Origin: UPXZ01 sp049840795
Lineage (GTDB): Bacteria; Bacteroidota; Bacteroidia; Bacteroidales; Paludibacteraceae
Direction of reading: 5' to 3'
Length of the DNA: 64,000 bases
NCBI GenBank assembly: GCA_049840795.1
Contig: JASGJK010000044.1
Span: 119,125 to 183,124, forward strand
Part shown: one piece after another, positions 27,555 through 35,791 of the stretch
Layout: every line of letters begins with the position of its first letter
How positions within the stretch are numbered: position 1 is the first letter of the stretch
Position numbers and translations under genes: made by a program
The notes under the pieces: model-generated
Databases searched by the model: none
What the model was told of the DNA's origin: nothing
The model's input: only the letters and a program-made list of their open reading frames with translations

Positions 27555-27622
27555 GTCAGAAACTAAAATTTTTTTAATTTACTTGTTTATTTCTGCAAAA
27601 TTTACAGTTTTAAAACAGGCAC

Positions 27623-29080
27623 ATGAAATACCCAGCCATACAAAATTTTATTGGAGGAAAGTTTATAAATGCCTCCTCTGCCCGTACCCTTGATGTTATT
27701 TCGCCGGTGGACGGCACCCTGTTATCTACCGTACCCCTGTCTGCGGCAAACGACCTGGACAGTGCTGTGCAGGCCGCACAGAAAGCCTTCCCGGCCTGGA
27801 GCAAAATGCCTATTAAGGAAAGGGTGCAGGTTTTTTTTCGTTATAAAGCCCTGCTGGAAAAAAACCTGGAAGCACTGGCACAGCTTTGCAGCGAAGAAAA
27901 CGGCAAGACCTATGGCGAATCAGTAGCTGAGATTGAAAAGTGCATTGAACTGACTGAATTTGCCACCTCTTTGCCGCAACTGGTGACCGGCGAAATACTG
28001 GAAGTAAGCCGGGGCGTAGAATGCCGAACCGAACATGTACCGCTGGGTGTGGTGGCCTCTATTGTCCCGTTCAACTTTCCCAGCATGGTGCCTAACTGGA
28101 CCATTCCCAATGCCATTGCACTGGGCAATTGTATGATCATCAAACCATCTGAAAAAGTACCACTCAGTTGCGGCCGGCTGGCTGAGCTATTAAAAGAAGC
28201 AGGCCTTCCGGACGGCGTATTCAATGTTGTACATGGCGATGCTGATATAGTAAACGCCATCTGTGACCACCCGGCTATTGAAGCAATATCTTTTGTAGGC
28301 AGTACCAAAATAGCCAAGCTGGTATACCACCGTGCCACGGGCAACTATAAACGTTGCCTGGCGCTGGGAGGCGCCAAAAATCACCTGATGGTATTGCCTG
28401 ATGCCATCCCGGGCATGACAGCCCAAAATGTAGCCGCCAGCATGAGCGGCTGTGCAGGCCAGCGCTGTATGGCTGCCAGCGCCATGGTGGGCGTAGGTAA
28501 TATTGATCATATCATTGATAAAATCTGCGAGGAAGCGCGGAAGATTGTACCGGGTAAAAACCTGGGTGCTGTTATCAATAAAGCTTCCAAAGAAAGAATA
28601 GAAGGCTATATCAGCGAGGCAGAGAAAAATGGCGCCAAAGTATTGGTGGATGGCCGTAATGCGGTGGTATCCGGCAAGGAAAACGGCACGTATGTAGGAC
28701 CCACCGTCATTGATTATGTAACACCGGACATGAGTGTGGCAAAAGAAGAAATCTTTGGACCTGTTATCAGCATCATGCGTACCAAAACAGTGGATGAAGC
28801 ACTGGCAATTGAAAACGCCAATCCCTATGGCAATGCAGCCAGCGTATTTACTCAAAACGGTGGCATGGCGCGGTATATCATAGACCATGCCAGCGCCGGC
28901 ATGATTGGCGTCAATGTAGGCGTACCTGTGCCACGCGAACCCTTCAGCTTCGGCGGCTGGAACGAAAGCAAATTCGGCGTAGGCGATATCACCGGCAAAA
29001 GCTCCATTGCCTTCTGGACAAAGCTGAAAAAAAGCACGGTGAAATGGAATCCCGAAGCAGGGATTAACTGGATGTCTTAA
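27623..29080 (+). CDS. mmsA: CoA-acylating (methyl)malonate-semialdehyde dehydrogenase
   Basis: 485 residues of the aldehyde dehydrogenase superfamily. The catalytic cysteine is in GCAGQRCMAAS, and GNYKRCLALGGAKNH is characteristic of the MmsA/IolA group, which lacks the usual general-base glutamate and releases acyl-CoA and CO2. It would turn malonate semialdehyde (from beta-alanine) into acetyl-CoA, and the methylmalonate form (from thymine) into propionyl-CoA. It is the first gene of the plus-strand pyrimidine cluster and divergent from lrp. It is followed by the GxxExxY cassette. Confidence 0.92.
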   Translation: MKYPAIQNFIGGKFINASSARTLDVISPVDGTLLSTVPLSAANDLDSAVQAAQKAFPAWSKMPIKERVQVFFRYKALLEKNLEALAQLCSEENGKTYGESVAEIEKCIELTEFATSLPQLVTGEILEVSRGVECRTEHVPLGVVASIVPFNFPSMVPNWTIPNAIALGNCMIIKPSEKVPLSCGRLAELLKEAGLPDGVFNVVHGDADIVNAICDHPAIEAISFVGSTKIAKLVYHRATGNYKRCLALGGAKNHLMVLPDAIPGMTAQNVAASMSGCAGQRCMAASAMVGVGNIDHIIDKICEEARKIVPGKNLGAVINKASKERIEGYISEAEKNGAKVLVDGRNAVVSGKENGTYVGPTVIDYVTPDMSVAKEEIFGPVISIMRTKTVDEALAIENANPYGNAASVFTQNGGMARYIIDHASAGMIGVNVGVPVPREPFSFGGWNESKFGVGDITGKSSIAFWTKLKKSTVKWNPEAGINWMS

Positions 29081-29082
29081 TC

Positions 29083-29680
29083 GCTTTTGCTGCGCAAAAG
29101 GATGGCACACGGACTAGGTGGATTAGATGGATTATACGGATTTGCAGTGCAAGTAGATTACATAGAATAAACCATAATTGACCTCACATTAAAACCTTAT
29201 CCATGAAGCACGAGGCAATAACGGAAAAAATCATAGCTGCATTTTATAAAGTTTATAACGCACTGGGCTATGGTTTCCTCGAAAAGGTATATGAAAATGC
29301 ATTGTACATAGAACTTGCCGCGATAGGCCTGGATGTACAAAAGCAGAAAAGAACGCTTGTTTATTATTACGAGCATGTAGTTGGCGATTACTACGCTGAT
29401 TTGCTGGTAAATGATCTGGTAGTCATTGAATTGAAAGCTAACGAATTTGTGAATGAGGCTAATGAACACCAGCTGGTTAATTACCTAAAAGCAACCGAAA
29501 TGGAAGTAGGTCTGCTGCTCAATTTTGGCAAAAAACCGGAAATCAAAAGAAAAATATTTGATAATAACAAGAAGCGAATGCTTCCAGGATAAACCGGTCA
29601 TGAAATCTCATTATCCAATCATCTGTGAAAATCCATTCAATCCGTTTGATCCGTGTCCCATCCTTTTGCAAAGCAAAAGA
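29083..29680 (+). mobile_element. IVS-like cassette 1: GxxExxY gene between inverted repeat arms
   Basis: The left arm 29083-29145 and the right arm about 29607-29680 are inverted copies. CTTTTGCT-nn-GCAAAAGGATGG-n-ACACGGA matches the reverse complement of the right end with three mismatches in 31 bases. Beyond that both arms dissolve into 9-nt units with a GGATT (left) or AATCC (right) core. The tips (CTTTTGC...GCAAAAG) are small palindromes themselves. The cassette fills the whole spacer between mmsA and the aminotransferase. Movement is inferred; no target duplication is visible. Confidence 0.6.
29203..29592 (+). CDS. GxxExxY protein (PD-(D/E)XK nuclease-like)
   Basis: 129 residues with the name-giving motif in GFLEKVYENAL, and a PD-(D/E)XK-like core: D in YYADLLVND, then VIELKA (E-x-K), then HQLVNYLKATEMEVGLLLNFG, as in the PDDEXK_3 family. 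Biochemical role is unproven; nuclease activity is possible. It is more AT-rich than its neighbours and sits between inverted arms inside a catabolic operon, which argues for acquisition as a unit. The leader AAAACCTTATCCATG resembles that of the four-helix-bundle gene at 37.2 kb. Confidence 0.85.
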   Translation: MKHEAITEKIIAAFYKVYNALGYGFLEKVYENALYIELAAIGLDVQKQKRTLVYYYEHVVGDYYADLLVNDLVVIELKANEFVNEANEHQLVNYLKATEMEVGLLLNFGKKPEIKRKIFDNNKKRMLPG

Positions 29681-29700
29681 CACCAACTAAATACAAGACC

Positions 29701-31047
29701 ATGAACACAGCAACACTATCCGAAACGCAGGATATCATCAATGCCAGCCAGGATCATACCCTTTTCAGCTGGAGCAAGCAGAAAGGCACTTCACCTATAG
29801 CAGTAAAATATGCAAAAGGGGTATACCTGTACGATTACGATGGTAAGCGCTATATTGACTTCTCTTCCGGTCTTATGAACGTAAACATCGGTCATGGCAA
29901 CCAACGTGTAACCGAGGCCGTTATAAAACAAATGCAGGAAGTGGCTTATGTAACGCCCAGTTGCGTTACCAAAGCAAGAGGAGAGCTGGGCAGGAAGCTG
30001 GCGGAAATCTGCCCCGGCGACCTTAATAAAGCTTTTTTTACACTTTGCGGTGCTACTTCCATTGAAAACGGCATCAAACTGGCCAGGTTATATACCGGCC
30101 GGCATAAAATACTCAGTCGTTACCAGTCTTACCACGGCGCTTCCTACGGTGCCATTTCAGCCAGTGGCGATCCGCGCCGCCTTCCGGTAGACAGCCAGCA
30201 GGCGCCTAATTTCGTGCATTTTGATCTACCCTATGCTTACCGCTGGGAATACGGCGCAGACAACCTGCTTAAAGAGGCCGTGGCCAGCCTGGAAAGGATA
30301 ATTGCCTATGAAGGACCAGCCAGTATTGCAGCTATTTTACTGGAAGGCGAATCCGGCACTTCGGGTTGTCTGCAATACCCCAAAGGCTATTTAAAAACAG
30401 TGAGGGACATCTGTAATAAACATGGCATTCTATTGATCATGGATGAAGTGATGAGCGGGTTCGGCCGTACCGGTAAATGGTTCGGATTCGAGAACCATGG
30501 CATCATACCCGATATGATCTGTATGGCTAAAGGGCTTACTTGTGGTTACCTGCCTTTTGGCTGCCTGATGGTAACCGACAAAATTGCATCTAAATATGAT
30601 GAGGCGGTGCTGCCCCTGGGACTCACCTATTCTGCCCACCCCGTCAGTTGCGCTGCGGCATTGGAAACACTAAAAATCTACGAAGATGAAGGCCTGATTG
30701 CAAACGCCATCAACATGGGCAGGTATATGGAGCAGCAGGTGGAGCTATTACAGCAAAAACACAAGAGCATCGGCGATTTCAGGAATACCGGGTTGCTGGG
30801 ATGCATAGAGCTGGTAAAAAACCGGAAGACAAAAGAGCCCATGGCCCCCTTCAATGCCAGGCCGGATGAAATGGCAGTAATGAATAAGGTAGCGGCAAAA
30901 ATCAAAGAGCTGGGCATGTACACTTTTGTAAGATGGAATTACATTTTTGTGGCGCCCCCGCTGATTGTTACCAAAGAGCAGATTGATGAAGGCTTGTCTA
31001 TCATCAGTGAGGCCATAACCATTGCAGATAATTATTATGTTGAATAA
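29701..31047 (+). CDS. Class III aminotransferase (probable beta-alanine transaminase)
   Basis: 448 residues from ATG 29701; an upstream in-frame ATG at 29653 lies in the repeat arm and is unlikely. PLP-fold class III features are clear: LMDEVMSGFGRTGKWFGFE, the Schiff-base lysine in MAKGLTCGYLPFG, and GLTYSAHPVSCAAAL. Between a pyrimidine-ring-opening pathway and MmsA, the likely step is beta-alanine (or beta-aminoisobutyrate) to the semialdehyde. The exact amino acceptor (pyruvate or 2-oxoglutarate) cannot be read. Confidence 0.85.
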   Translation: MNTATLSETQDIINASQDHTLFSWSKQKGTSPIAVKYAKGVYLYDYDGKRYIDFSSGLMNVNIGHGNQRVTEAVIKQMQEVAYVTPSCVTKARGELGRKLAEICPGDLNKAFFTLCGATSIENGIKLARLYTGRHKILSRYQSYHGASYGAISASGDPRRLPVDSQQAPNFVHFDLPYAYRWEYGADNLLKEAVASLERIIAYEGPASIAAILLEGESGTSGCLQYPKGYLKTVRDICNKHGILLIMDEVMSGFGRTGKWFGFENHGIIPDMICMAKGLTCGYLPFGCLMVTDKIASKYDEAVLPLGLTYSAHPVSCAAALETLKIYEDEGLIANAINMGRYMEQQVELLQQKHKSIGDFRNTGLLGCIELVKNRKTKEPMAPFNARPDEMAVMNKVAAKIKELGMYTFVRWNYIFVAPPLIVTKEQIDEGLSIISEAITIADNYYVE

Positions 31048-31127
31048 TATACCCTGGTGCCGGTGTACCGGGATACGCCGCATCAAAACTACCCGCCAGG
31101 CCTGTCAAAACTATAAGTCATAATGCT

Positions 31128-31156
31128 TGCGGTGCGTACTGACTGTACGCACCGCA
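31128..31156. other. Strong 12-bp hairpin upstream of the NCS1 permease
   Basis: TGCGGTGCGTAC (31128-31139) pairs perfectly with 31145-31156 around a TGACT loop. It lies in a 359-base gap (31048-31406) without a gene, between aminotransferase and permease. There is no T-run, so a plain intrinsic terminator is doubtful; it may be an mRNA-processing or protein-binding site. Confidence 0.4.
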
Positions 31157-31406
31157 GCAGGCCCGGGTTTATACATTGATTGCTGCCACTCAACCATAAA
31201 ATTATTATTATGCATTCATACGGGCGGCATTCTATCAAAATCATTTACGTGGGTACGGCACTACCGGGTCTTACATCTGCGGCCGGTAAGCTACCTGTAA
31301 TATTTATGGAGAATATAACAGTATCGAATAACCGTATTATTCATTATCACAGCAGCAGATGAAGCAAAATTTAAAAATGATTTTGATCTTTTAAAACAGC
31401 CCAGGA

Positions 31407-32846
31407 ATGGAAACAGCCAGCATTGAACAAAGCAAACTTTACAGCGAAGACCTAGCGCCGGTACCGGCGGCTAAACGCAGCTGGGGCACCTGGAACTATG
31501 CAGCGCTCTGGATAAGCATGAGCCTGTGCATCCCCACGTATATGCTGGCCAGCTCCCTGATACAGGGGGGCATGAACTGGTGGCAGGCTATCTTCACCAT
31601 TTTCCTGGGCAATGCCATTGTGCTGATACCAATGATATTGAACGGGCATGCGGGCGCTAAATACGGCATTCCTTTCCCGGTACTGGCAAGAGCCAGTTTT
31701 GGTACACTCGGAGCCAATATACCGGCCATGCTCAGGGCCATTGTTGCCTGCGGCTGGTTTGGCATCCAGACATGGATTGGAGGGGCTTCCCTGTACAATC
31801 TCCTGCGCGCCTGGATTCCTTCATTGCCTGAGATCAATACCACTTCCTTATTTCCGCAGGCCATTCCTTTTGCCTGCTTTTTTGCATTCTGGCTGCTTAA
31901 TATGTTTATCGTTTACCTGGGTACGGACAGCATACGGAAACTGCTGGTGTTTAAAGCATTTTTTCTGCCGGCTGCCGCACTGGCCTTATTATATTGGGCC
32001 ATCAGCGCCGCGCACGGACTGGGCCCTATATTGCAACAACCTTCAAAATTTACAGACAGTACTTCCTTTTTCTCGTATTTCTTTCCGGCGCTTACAGGTA
32101 TGGTAGGGTTCTGGGCCACGCTTTCATTGAATATACCTGATTTTACCCGTTATGCAAAAAGCCAGCAGGCGCAGGTAAATGGGCAAATGATCGGCCTGCC
32201 GCCTTCCATGACGCTATTTGCTTTTATTGGTGTGGTAGTCACTTCTGCCACCGCTATTATCTATGGCAGTGCCGAATGGGATATTGTGAAGCTGGCGGGA
32301 AAATTTGAGAATAAAATGATGGTCAGCTTTGCCATGATCGGTATTATCATTTCCACACTGGCTACCAATATCGCCGCCAATATCGTAAGCCCGGCCAATG
32401 ATTTCTCCAACCTGGCCCCCAATAAAATCAACTTTAAAATGGGAGGTTATATCACCGGCATCATCGGCATACTGATCTTCCCGTGGAAACTGATTGCGGA
32501 TCCCAATGGCTATATTTTCACCTGGCTGATCGCCTACTCCAGCCTGCTGGGCCCCGTGGGCGGCATTATGATTGCAGATTATTTTTTTATACGAAAGAAA
32601 GAACTGCTCCCGGACGATCTCTATATCATGGGCGCATCTTATAGTTATAATAAAGGTTATAATCCCAAAGCAGTGATTGCACTTTTACTGGGTATTGTAC
32701 CCAATATACCAGGGTTTTTATTACAGGTCAAGCTGTTGCCGCCAGACACCGTGCCCGTATGGATTGCGCATTTATATAACTATGCCTGGTTTGTTGGTTT
32801 CTTTGTGAGTGGTACAGTGTATTATTTATTAATGAAAAAGCGGTAA
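31407..32846 (+). CDS. NCS1 family nucleobase:cation symporter
   Basis: 479 residues with about twelve membrane helices in the Mhp1/LeuT-like order. The N-terminal block RSWGTWNYAALWISMSLCIP (substrate-site residues in the first helix), GWFGIQTWIGG and NIPDFTRYAKSQ are typical of NCS1 permeases for uracil, allantoin or hydantoins. Between pyrimidine-catabolism enzymes, uracil/thymine or dihydropyrimidines are the likely cargo. The start ATG 31407 follows a 359-base gap; the next gene follows a period-7 spacer. Confidence 0.9.
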   Translation: METASIEQSKLYSEDLAPVPAAKRSWGTWNYAALWISMSLCIPTYMLASSLIQGGMNWWQAIFTIFLGNAIVLIPMILNGHAGAKYGIPFPVLARASFGTLGANIPAMLRAIVACGWFGIQTWIGGASLYNLLRAWIPSLPEINTTSLFPQAIPFACFFAFWLLNMFIVYLGTDSIRKLLVFKAFFLPAAALALLYWAISAAHGLGPILQQPSKFTDSTSFFSYFFPALTGMVGFWATLSLNIPDFTRYAKSQQAQVNGQMIGLPPSMTLFAFIGVVVTSATAIIYGSAEWDIVKLAGKFENKMMVSFAMIGIIISTLATNIAANIVSPANDFSNLAPNKINFKMGGYITGIIGILIFPWKLIADPNGYIFTWLIAYSSLLGPVGGIMIADYFFIRKKELLPDDLYIMGASYSYNKGYNPKAVIALLLGIVPNIPGFLLQVKLLPPDTVPVWIAHLYNYAWFVGFFVSGTVYYLLMKKR

Positions 32847-32847
32847 A

Positions 32848-32963
32848 TTATTTTGGATACTGAATTTAATATTTTGTATGGCGATTAAGTTGCCATCTCA
32901 TTCAGCATATAAAATTCAAAATACAAGATCTAACAATAATTCAAAATTTAAAATACAAAATAG
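32848..32963. repeat. Spacer with complementary period-7 arms (no gene)
   Basis: The left arm 32848-32881 is T-rich, the right arm 32908-32963 A-rich, in 7-nt units such as aaaattc and aaaatac. They are partly complementary and fill the permease-dihydropyrimidinase gap up to the ATG. Confidence 0.6.
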
Positions 32964-32965
32964 TC

Positions 32966-34348
32966 ATGAGCATTTGTATCAGGAACGGGCGCATCATCAC
33001 AGCATCTGATGACTATACTGCAGATATTTTTATTGAGGATGAAACCATCTCCGCAATTGGCAAAAACTTACCGGTAAAAGCCGGGAGGGAAATTGATGCC
33101 AGCAATAAACTGGTTTTCCCAGGCGGCATCGACCCGCATGTACACCTCGATATGCCTTTTATGGGCACCTTCAGCAGCGACAGCTACGAAACCGGTACAA
33201 AAGCCGCTTTATTTGGCGGCACTACCATGGTCATTGATTTTGTACTGCAAACCCAGGGCAAATCATTGCAGCACGCGCTTAGCGATTGGAAAAGCCGCAG
33301 CGATAATAACTGCCTGGGTGACTATAGTTTTCATATGGCCGTTACCGACTTCAATGAAAATACCCGGAAAGAAATACAGCATTTTATAGAAGAAGAAGGA
33401 ATCGTTTCCTTTAAAACATTCATGGCCTATAAAGGTGCATTGATGATAGACGACCGGCAGATGATAGGCCTGATGGAAGAAGTAAAAAAACACGGCGGCC
33501 TCATCAATGTACATGCCACCAATGGCGATATGATTGATTACCTGGTAGCCAAGCACCGCGCAGAAGGAAAATTATCTCCGCTTTACCATTACCTCTCACA
33601 ACCCGAAATTACCGAAGCGGAAGCCAGCGAACGCTTTGTAGACATGGCCAGCTATACCGGCTGCCCCGGGTATATTGTGCACCTTACCTGTGAAGGCGCT
33701 TTGAATGCCGTACGCAATGCCACCCGCAGGAACCAGAAAATGTTTGTAGAAACCTGCATACAATACCTTATCCTGGACGCTTCTCTTTATGAAAAAGATT
33801 TTGAAGGCGCCAAATGGGTAATGAGCCCGCCCCTGCGCGAAAAAAAGGATCAGGCTACCCTTTGGGCAGGTATTAACCAGGGATTGGTACAGGTAGTAGC
33901 CACCGATCACTGCCCTTTCAAATGGGAGCAGAAACTTATGGGCAAAAACGATTTCTCTAAAATCCCCAATGGCCACCCCGCTATTGAGAACAGGATGGAA
34001 TTATTGTATAGCGAAGGGGTGGCAAAAAATAAAATCACACTCAACAAATACGTGGAAGTGAGCAGTACCAATGCGGCAAAAATATTCGGTATGTACCCCC
34101 GCAAGGGCACACTGGCGCCGGGTAGCGATGCTGATATCGTGATTTTCAATCCCAAAGAGCAGCACACACTCAGTGCAGCCACCCATCACATGAACGTGGA
34201 CTACAGCGGATATGAAGGATGGAAGCTAACCGGGAAAGTAAAAACAGTTCTATTAAGAGGCCAGGTTGCCGTTGACAATAATAAATGTGAAGTAAAAAAA
34301 GGATATGGCAAGTTCATTAAACGAAACAAGGTTAGCCAGATAATTTAG
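32966..34348 (+). CDS. Dihydropyrimidinase / D-hydantoinase
   Basis: 460 residues of the cyclic amidohydrolase family. Metal ligands: GGIDPHVHLD (HxH), the carboxylated lysine in SFKTFMAYKG, His in NVHATNGD and in YIVHLTCEGA, and Asp in VATDHCPF. Substrate-loop residues (GTFSSDSYETGTKAA) fit dihydropyrimidinases. It hydrolyses dihydrouracil to N-carbamoyl-beta-alanine in the cytosol. It stands between the permease and the amidase genes, consistent with the pathway order. Confidence 0.93.
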   Translation: MSICIRNGRIITASDDYTADIFIEDETISAIGKNLPVKAGREIDASNKLVFPGGIDPHVHLDMPFMGTFSSDSYETGTKAALFGGTTMVIDFVLQTQGKSLQHALSDWKSRSDNNCLGDYSFHMAVTDFNENTRKEIQHFIEEEGIVSFKTFMAYKGALMIDDRQMIGLMEEVKKHGGLINVHATNGDMIDYLVAKHRAEGKLSPLYHYLSQPEITEAEASERFVDMASYTGCPGYIVHLTCEGALNAVRNATRRNQKMFVETCIQYLILDASLYEKDFEGAKWVMSPPLREKKDQATLWAGINQGLVQVVATDHCPFKWEQKLMGKNDFSKIPNGHPAIENRMELLYSEGVAKNKITLNKYVEVSSTNAAKIFGMYPRKGTLAPGSDADIVIFNPKEQHTLSAATHHMNVDYSGYEGWKLTGKVKTVLLRGQVAVDNNKCEVKKGYGKFIKRNKVSQII

Positions 34349-34802
34349 AGTTACAAATTATGAATTATGAGTTGCATACATAACCGTTAACAAGCATGGA
34401 AAAAACAGGGAGTATTATAGAAAAGAAGACATACGCGCTGGCGTTAAAAATTGTAACACTCTATAGAGAAATGGTAGCAACGCAAAAGGAGTATGTTTTA
34501 TCAAAACAGATGTTGCGCTCAGGAACTTCTATTGGAGCAAATGTTAATGAAGCTGTATCGGCTCAATCGAAACGCGACTTTGTTTATAAACTCGGGATTG
34601 CCTTGAAAGAAGCAAAAGAAACTATTTATTGGCTGAACCTCTTGAACGATAGCGGCTTCATCAACAACGAGCAATTCATAAGTACAATAACAGATACAAC
34701 AGAAGTTCAAAAGATATTAAGCAGCATTATTCTCACTACCAAAGCGAGATATTTCTCTACAGAAAAAACTCGTAACTCTTAATTCTTAACTCTTAATTCA
34801 AT
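34347..34802 (+). mobile_element. IVS-like cassette 2: four-helix-bundle gene between complementary arms
   Basis: The left arm 34347-34376 (units gagttac, gaattat, gagttgc) and the right arm about 34767-34802 (units aactctt, aattctt) are degenerate 7-nt arrays that pair imperfectly: GAATTATGAGTTGC against the reverse complement GAATTAAGAGTTAC, 12 of 14. They bracket the small gene completely and begin at the dihydropyrimidinase stop. Confidence 0.55.
34396..34782 (+). CDS. Four-helix-bundle protein of the 23S rRNA intervening-sequence family
   Basis: 128 residues matching the IVP/S23-type family: YALALKIVTLYREM, EYVLSKQMLRSGTSIGAN, NEAVSAQSKRDFVYKLGIAL, KEAKETIYWLNLL. All four amphipathic helices are present. 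Family members are encoded inside 23S rRNA intervening sequences or free in genomes; their role is poorly known. Here the gene is AT-rich relative to its neighbours, reads with the operon and sits between dihydropyrimidinase and amidase within a pair of complementary repeat arms. Confidence 0.9.
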   Translation: MEKTGSIIEKKTYALALKIVTLYREMVATQKEYVLSKQMLRSGTSIGANVNEAVSAQSKRDFVYKLGIALKEAKETIYWLNLLNDSGFINNEQFISTITDTTEVQKILSSIILTTKARYFSTEKTRNS

Positions 34803-34803
34803 T

Positions 34804-35670
34804 ATGGCACGAATTATCAAATCAGCACTTATACAAATGAGCCTTCCAAAAACCGAAGGCGAAGGAAGCATTGAAGAGATCAAAGAAGCCATGCTGCAAA
34901 AACATATTCCCCTGATTGAAGCAGCCGGCAGGCAGGGCGTGCAAATACTATGCTTCCAGGAAATATTCAATACGCCCTATTTCTGTCCCGGCCAGGATGC
35001 CAAATGGTATCAAAGCGCGGAAACCGTACCCGGGCCTACCATTGAACGCATGCAGGCATATGCCAGGGAATACAATATGGTCATCATAGTGCCCGTATAT
35101 GAAAAAGAACAGGCGGGAGTATTGTATAACACAGCAGCGGTAATAGACGCAGATGGAACTTACCTGGGCAAATACCGGAAAAATCATATACCGCACACCG
35201 GCGGCTTCTGGGAAAAATTCTTCTTTAAGCCAGGCAATCTCGGCTATCCTGTATTCCAGACAAAATATGCAAAAATTGGGGTGTATATCTGTTATGATCG
35301 GCATTTCCCGGATGGCGCCCGCTGCCTTGGATTAAACGGTGCCGAAATAGTATACAACCCGTCTGCTACCACCGTGGGGCAGTCGCAATACCTGTGGAAA
35401 CTGGAACAGCCCGCGCATGCGGTTGCCAATGGCTACTTCATGGGTTGCATCAACCGGGTTGGCACAGAAGCACCCTGGAACCTGGGAAAGTTTTACGGCA
35501 CTTCTTATTTCGTAAACCCTCGTGGAGAAATTTTTGCCTGTGCCAGTGAAGACAAGGATGAGTTGCTGGTAACCGAATTTGATCTTGATATGATTGAAGA
35601 AGTGAGGAGCAAGTGGCAGTTCTTCCGCGACAGAAGGCCGGAAACCTATAGCAATATTACCGCGCTGTAG
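34804..35670 (+). CDS. Nitrilase-superfamily beta-ureidopropionase (N-carbamoyl-beta-alanine amidase)
   Basis: 288 residues with the Glu-Lys-Cys triad of the nitrilase superfamily: E in CFQEIFNTPYF, K in GKYRKNHIPH, C in YICYDRHFPDGAR. The GGFWEKFFFKPG and NRVGTE segments fit N-carbamoyl amidases (beta-ureidopropionase or N-carbamoylputrescine amidase). In this cluster the first is more likely: N-carbamoyl-beta-alanine to beta-alanine, ammonia and CO2. A second, unrelated candidate for the same step lies at the cluster's end. Confidence 0.88.
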   Translation: MARIIKSALIQMSLPKTEGEGSIEEIKEAMLQKHIPLIEAAGRQGVQILCFQEIFNTPYFCPGQDAKWYQSAETVPGPTIERMQAYAREYNMVIIVPVYEKEQAGVLYNTAAVIDADGTYLGKYRKNHIPHTGGFWEKFFFKPGNLGYPVFQTKYAKIGVYICYDRHFPDGARCLGLNGAEIVYNPSATTVGQSQYLWKLEQPAHAVANGYFMGCINRVGTEAPWNLGKFYGTSYFVNPRGEIFACASEDKDELLVTEFDLDMIEEVRSKWQFFRDRRPETYSNITAL

Positions 35671-35790
35671 TTATTTTGGATTTTGATTTTTTATATTCTG
35701 AATTGGGTAGCGTTCTCATAACCATCTAAAATCCAAAATTTAAAATAGATCCCGGCAATAATTCAACATTTAAAATACAAAATTCAACAT
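35671..35790. repeat. Spacer with complementary period-7 arms (no gene)
   Basis: The left arm 35671-35707 has T-rich 7-nt units (ttatttt, ggatttt), the right arm about 35724-35790 A-rich units (ctaaaat, ccaaaat, ttaaaat). They pair partly and fill the gap between amidase and preT. Confidence 0.6.
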
Positions 35791-35791
35791 A

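Noticed and set aside
28190..29110. Long open frames on the strand opposite mmsA and other catabolic genes
   Set aside because: They are mirror frames of well-supported enzymes, with no family features and biased composition.
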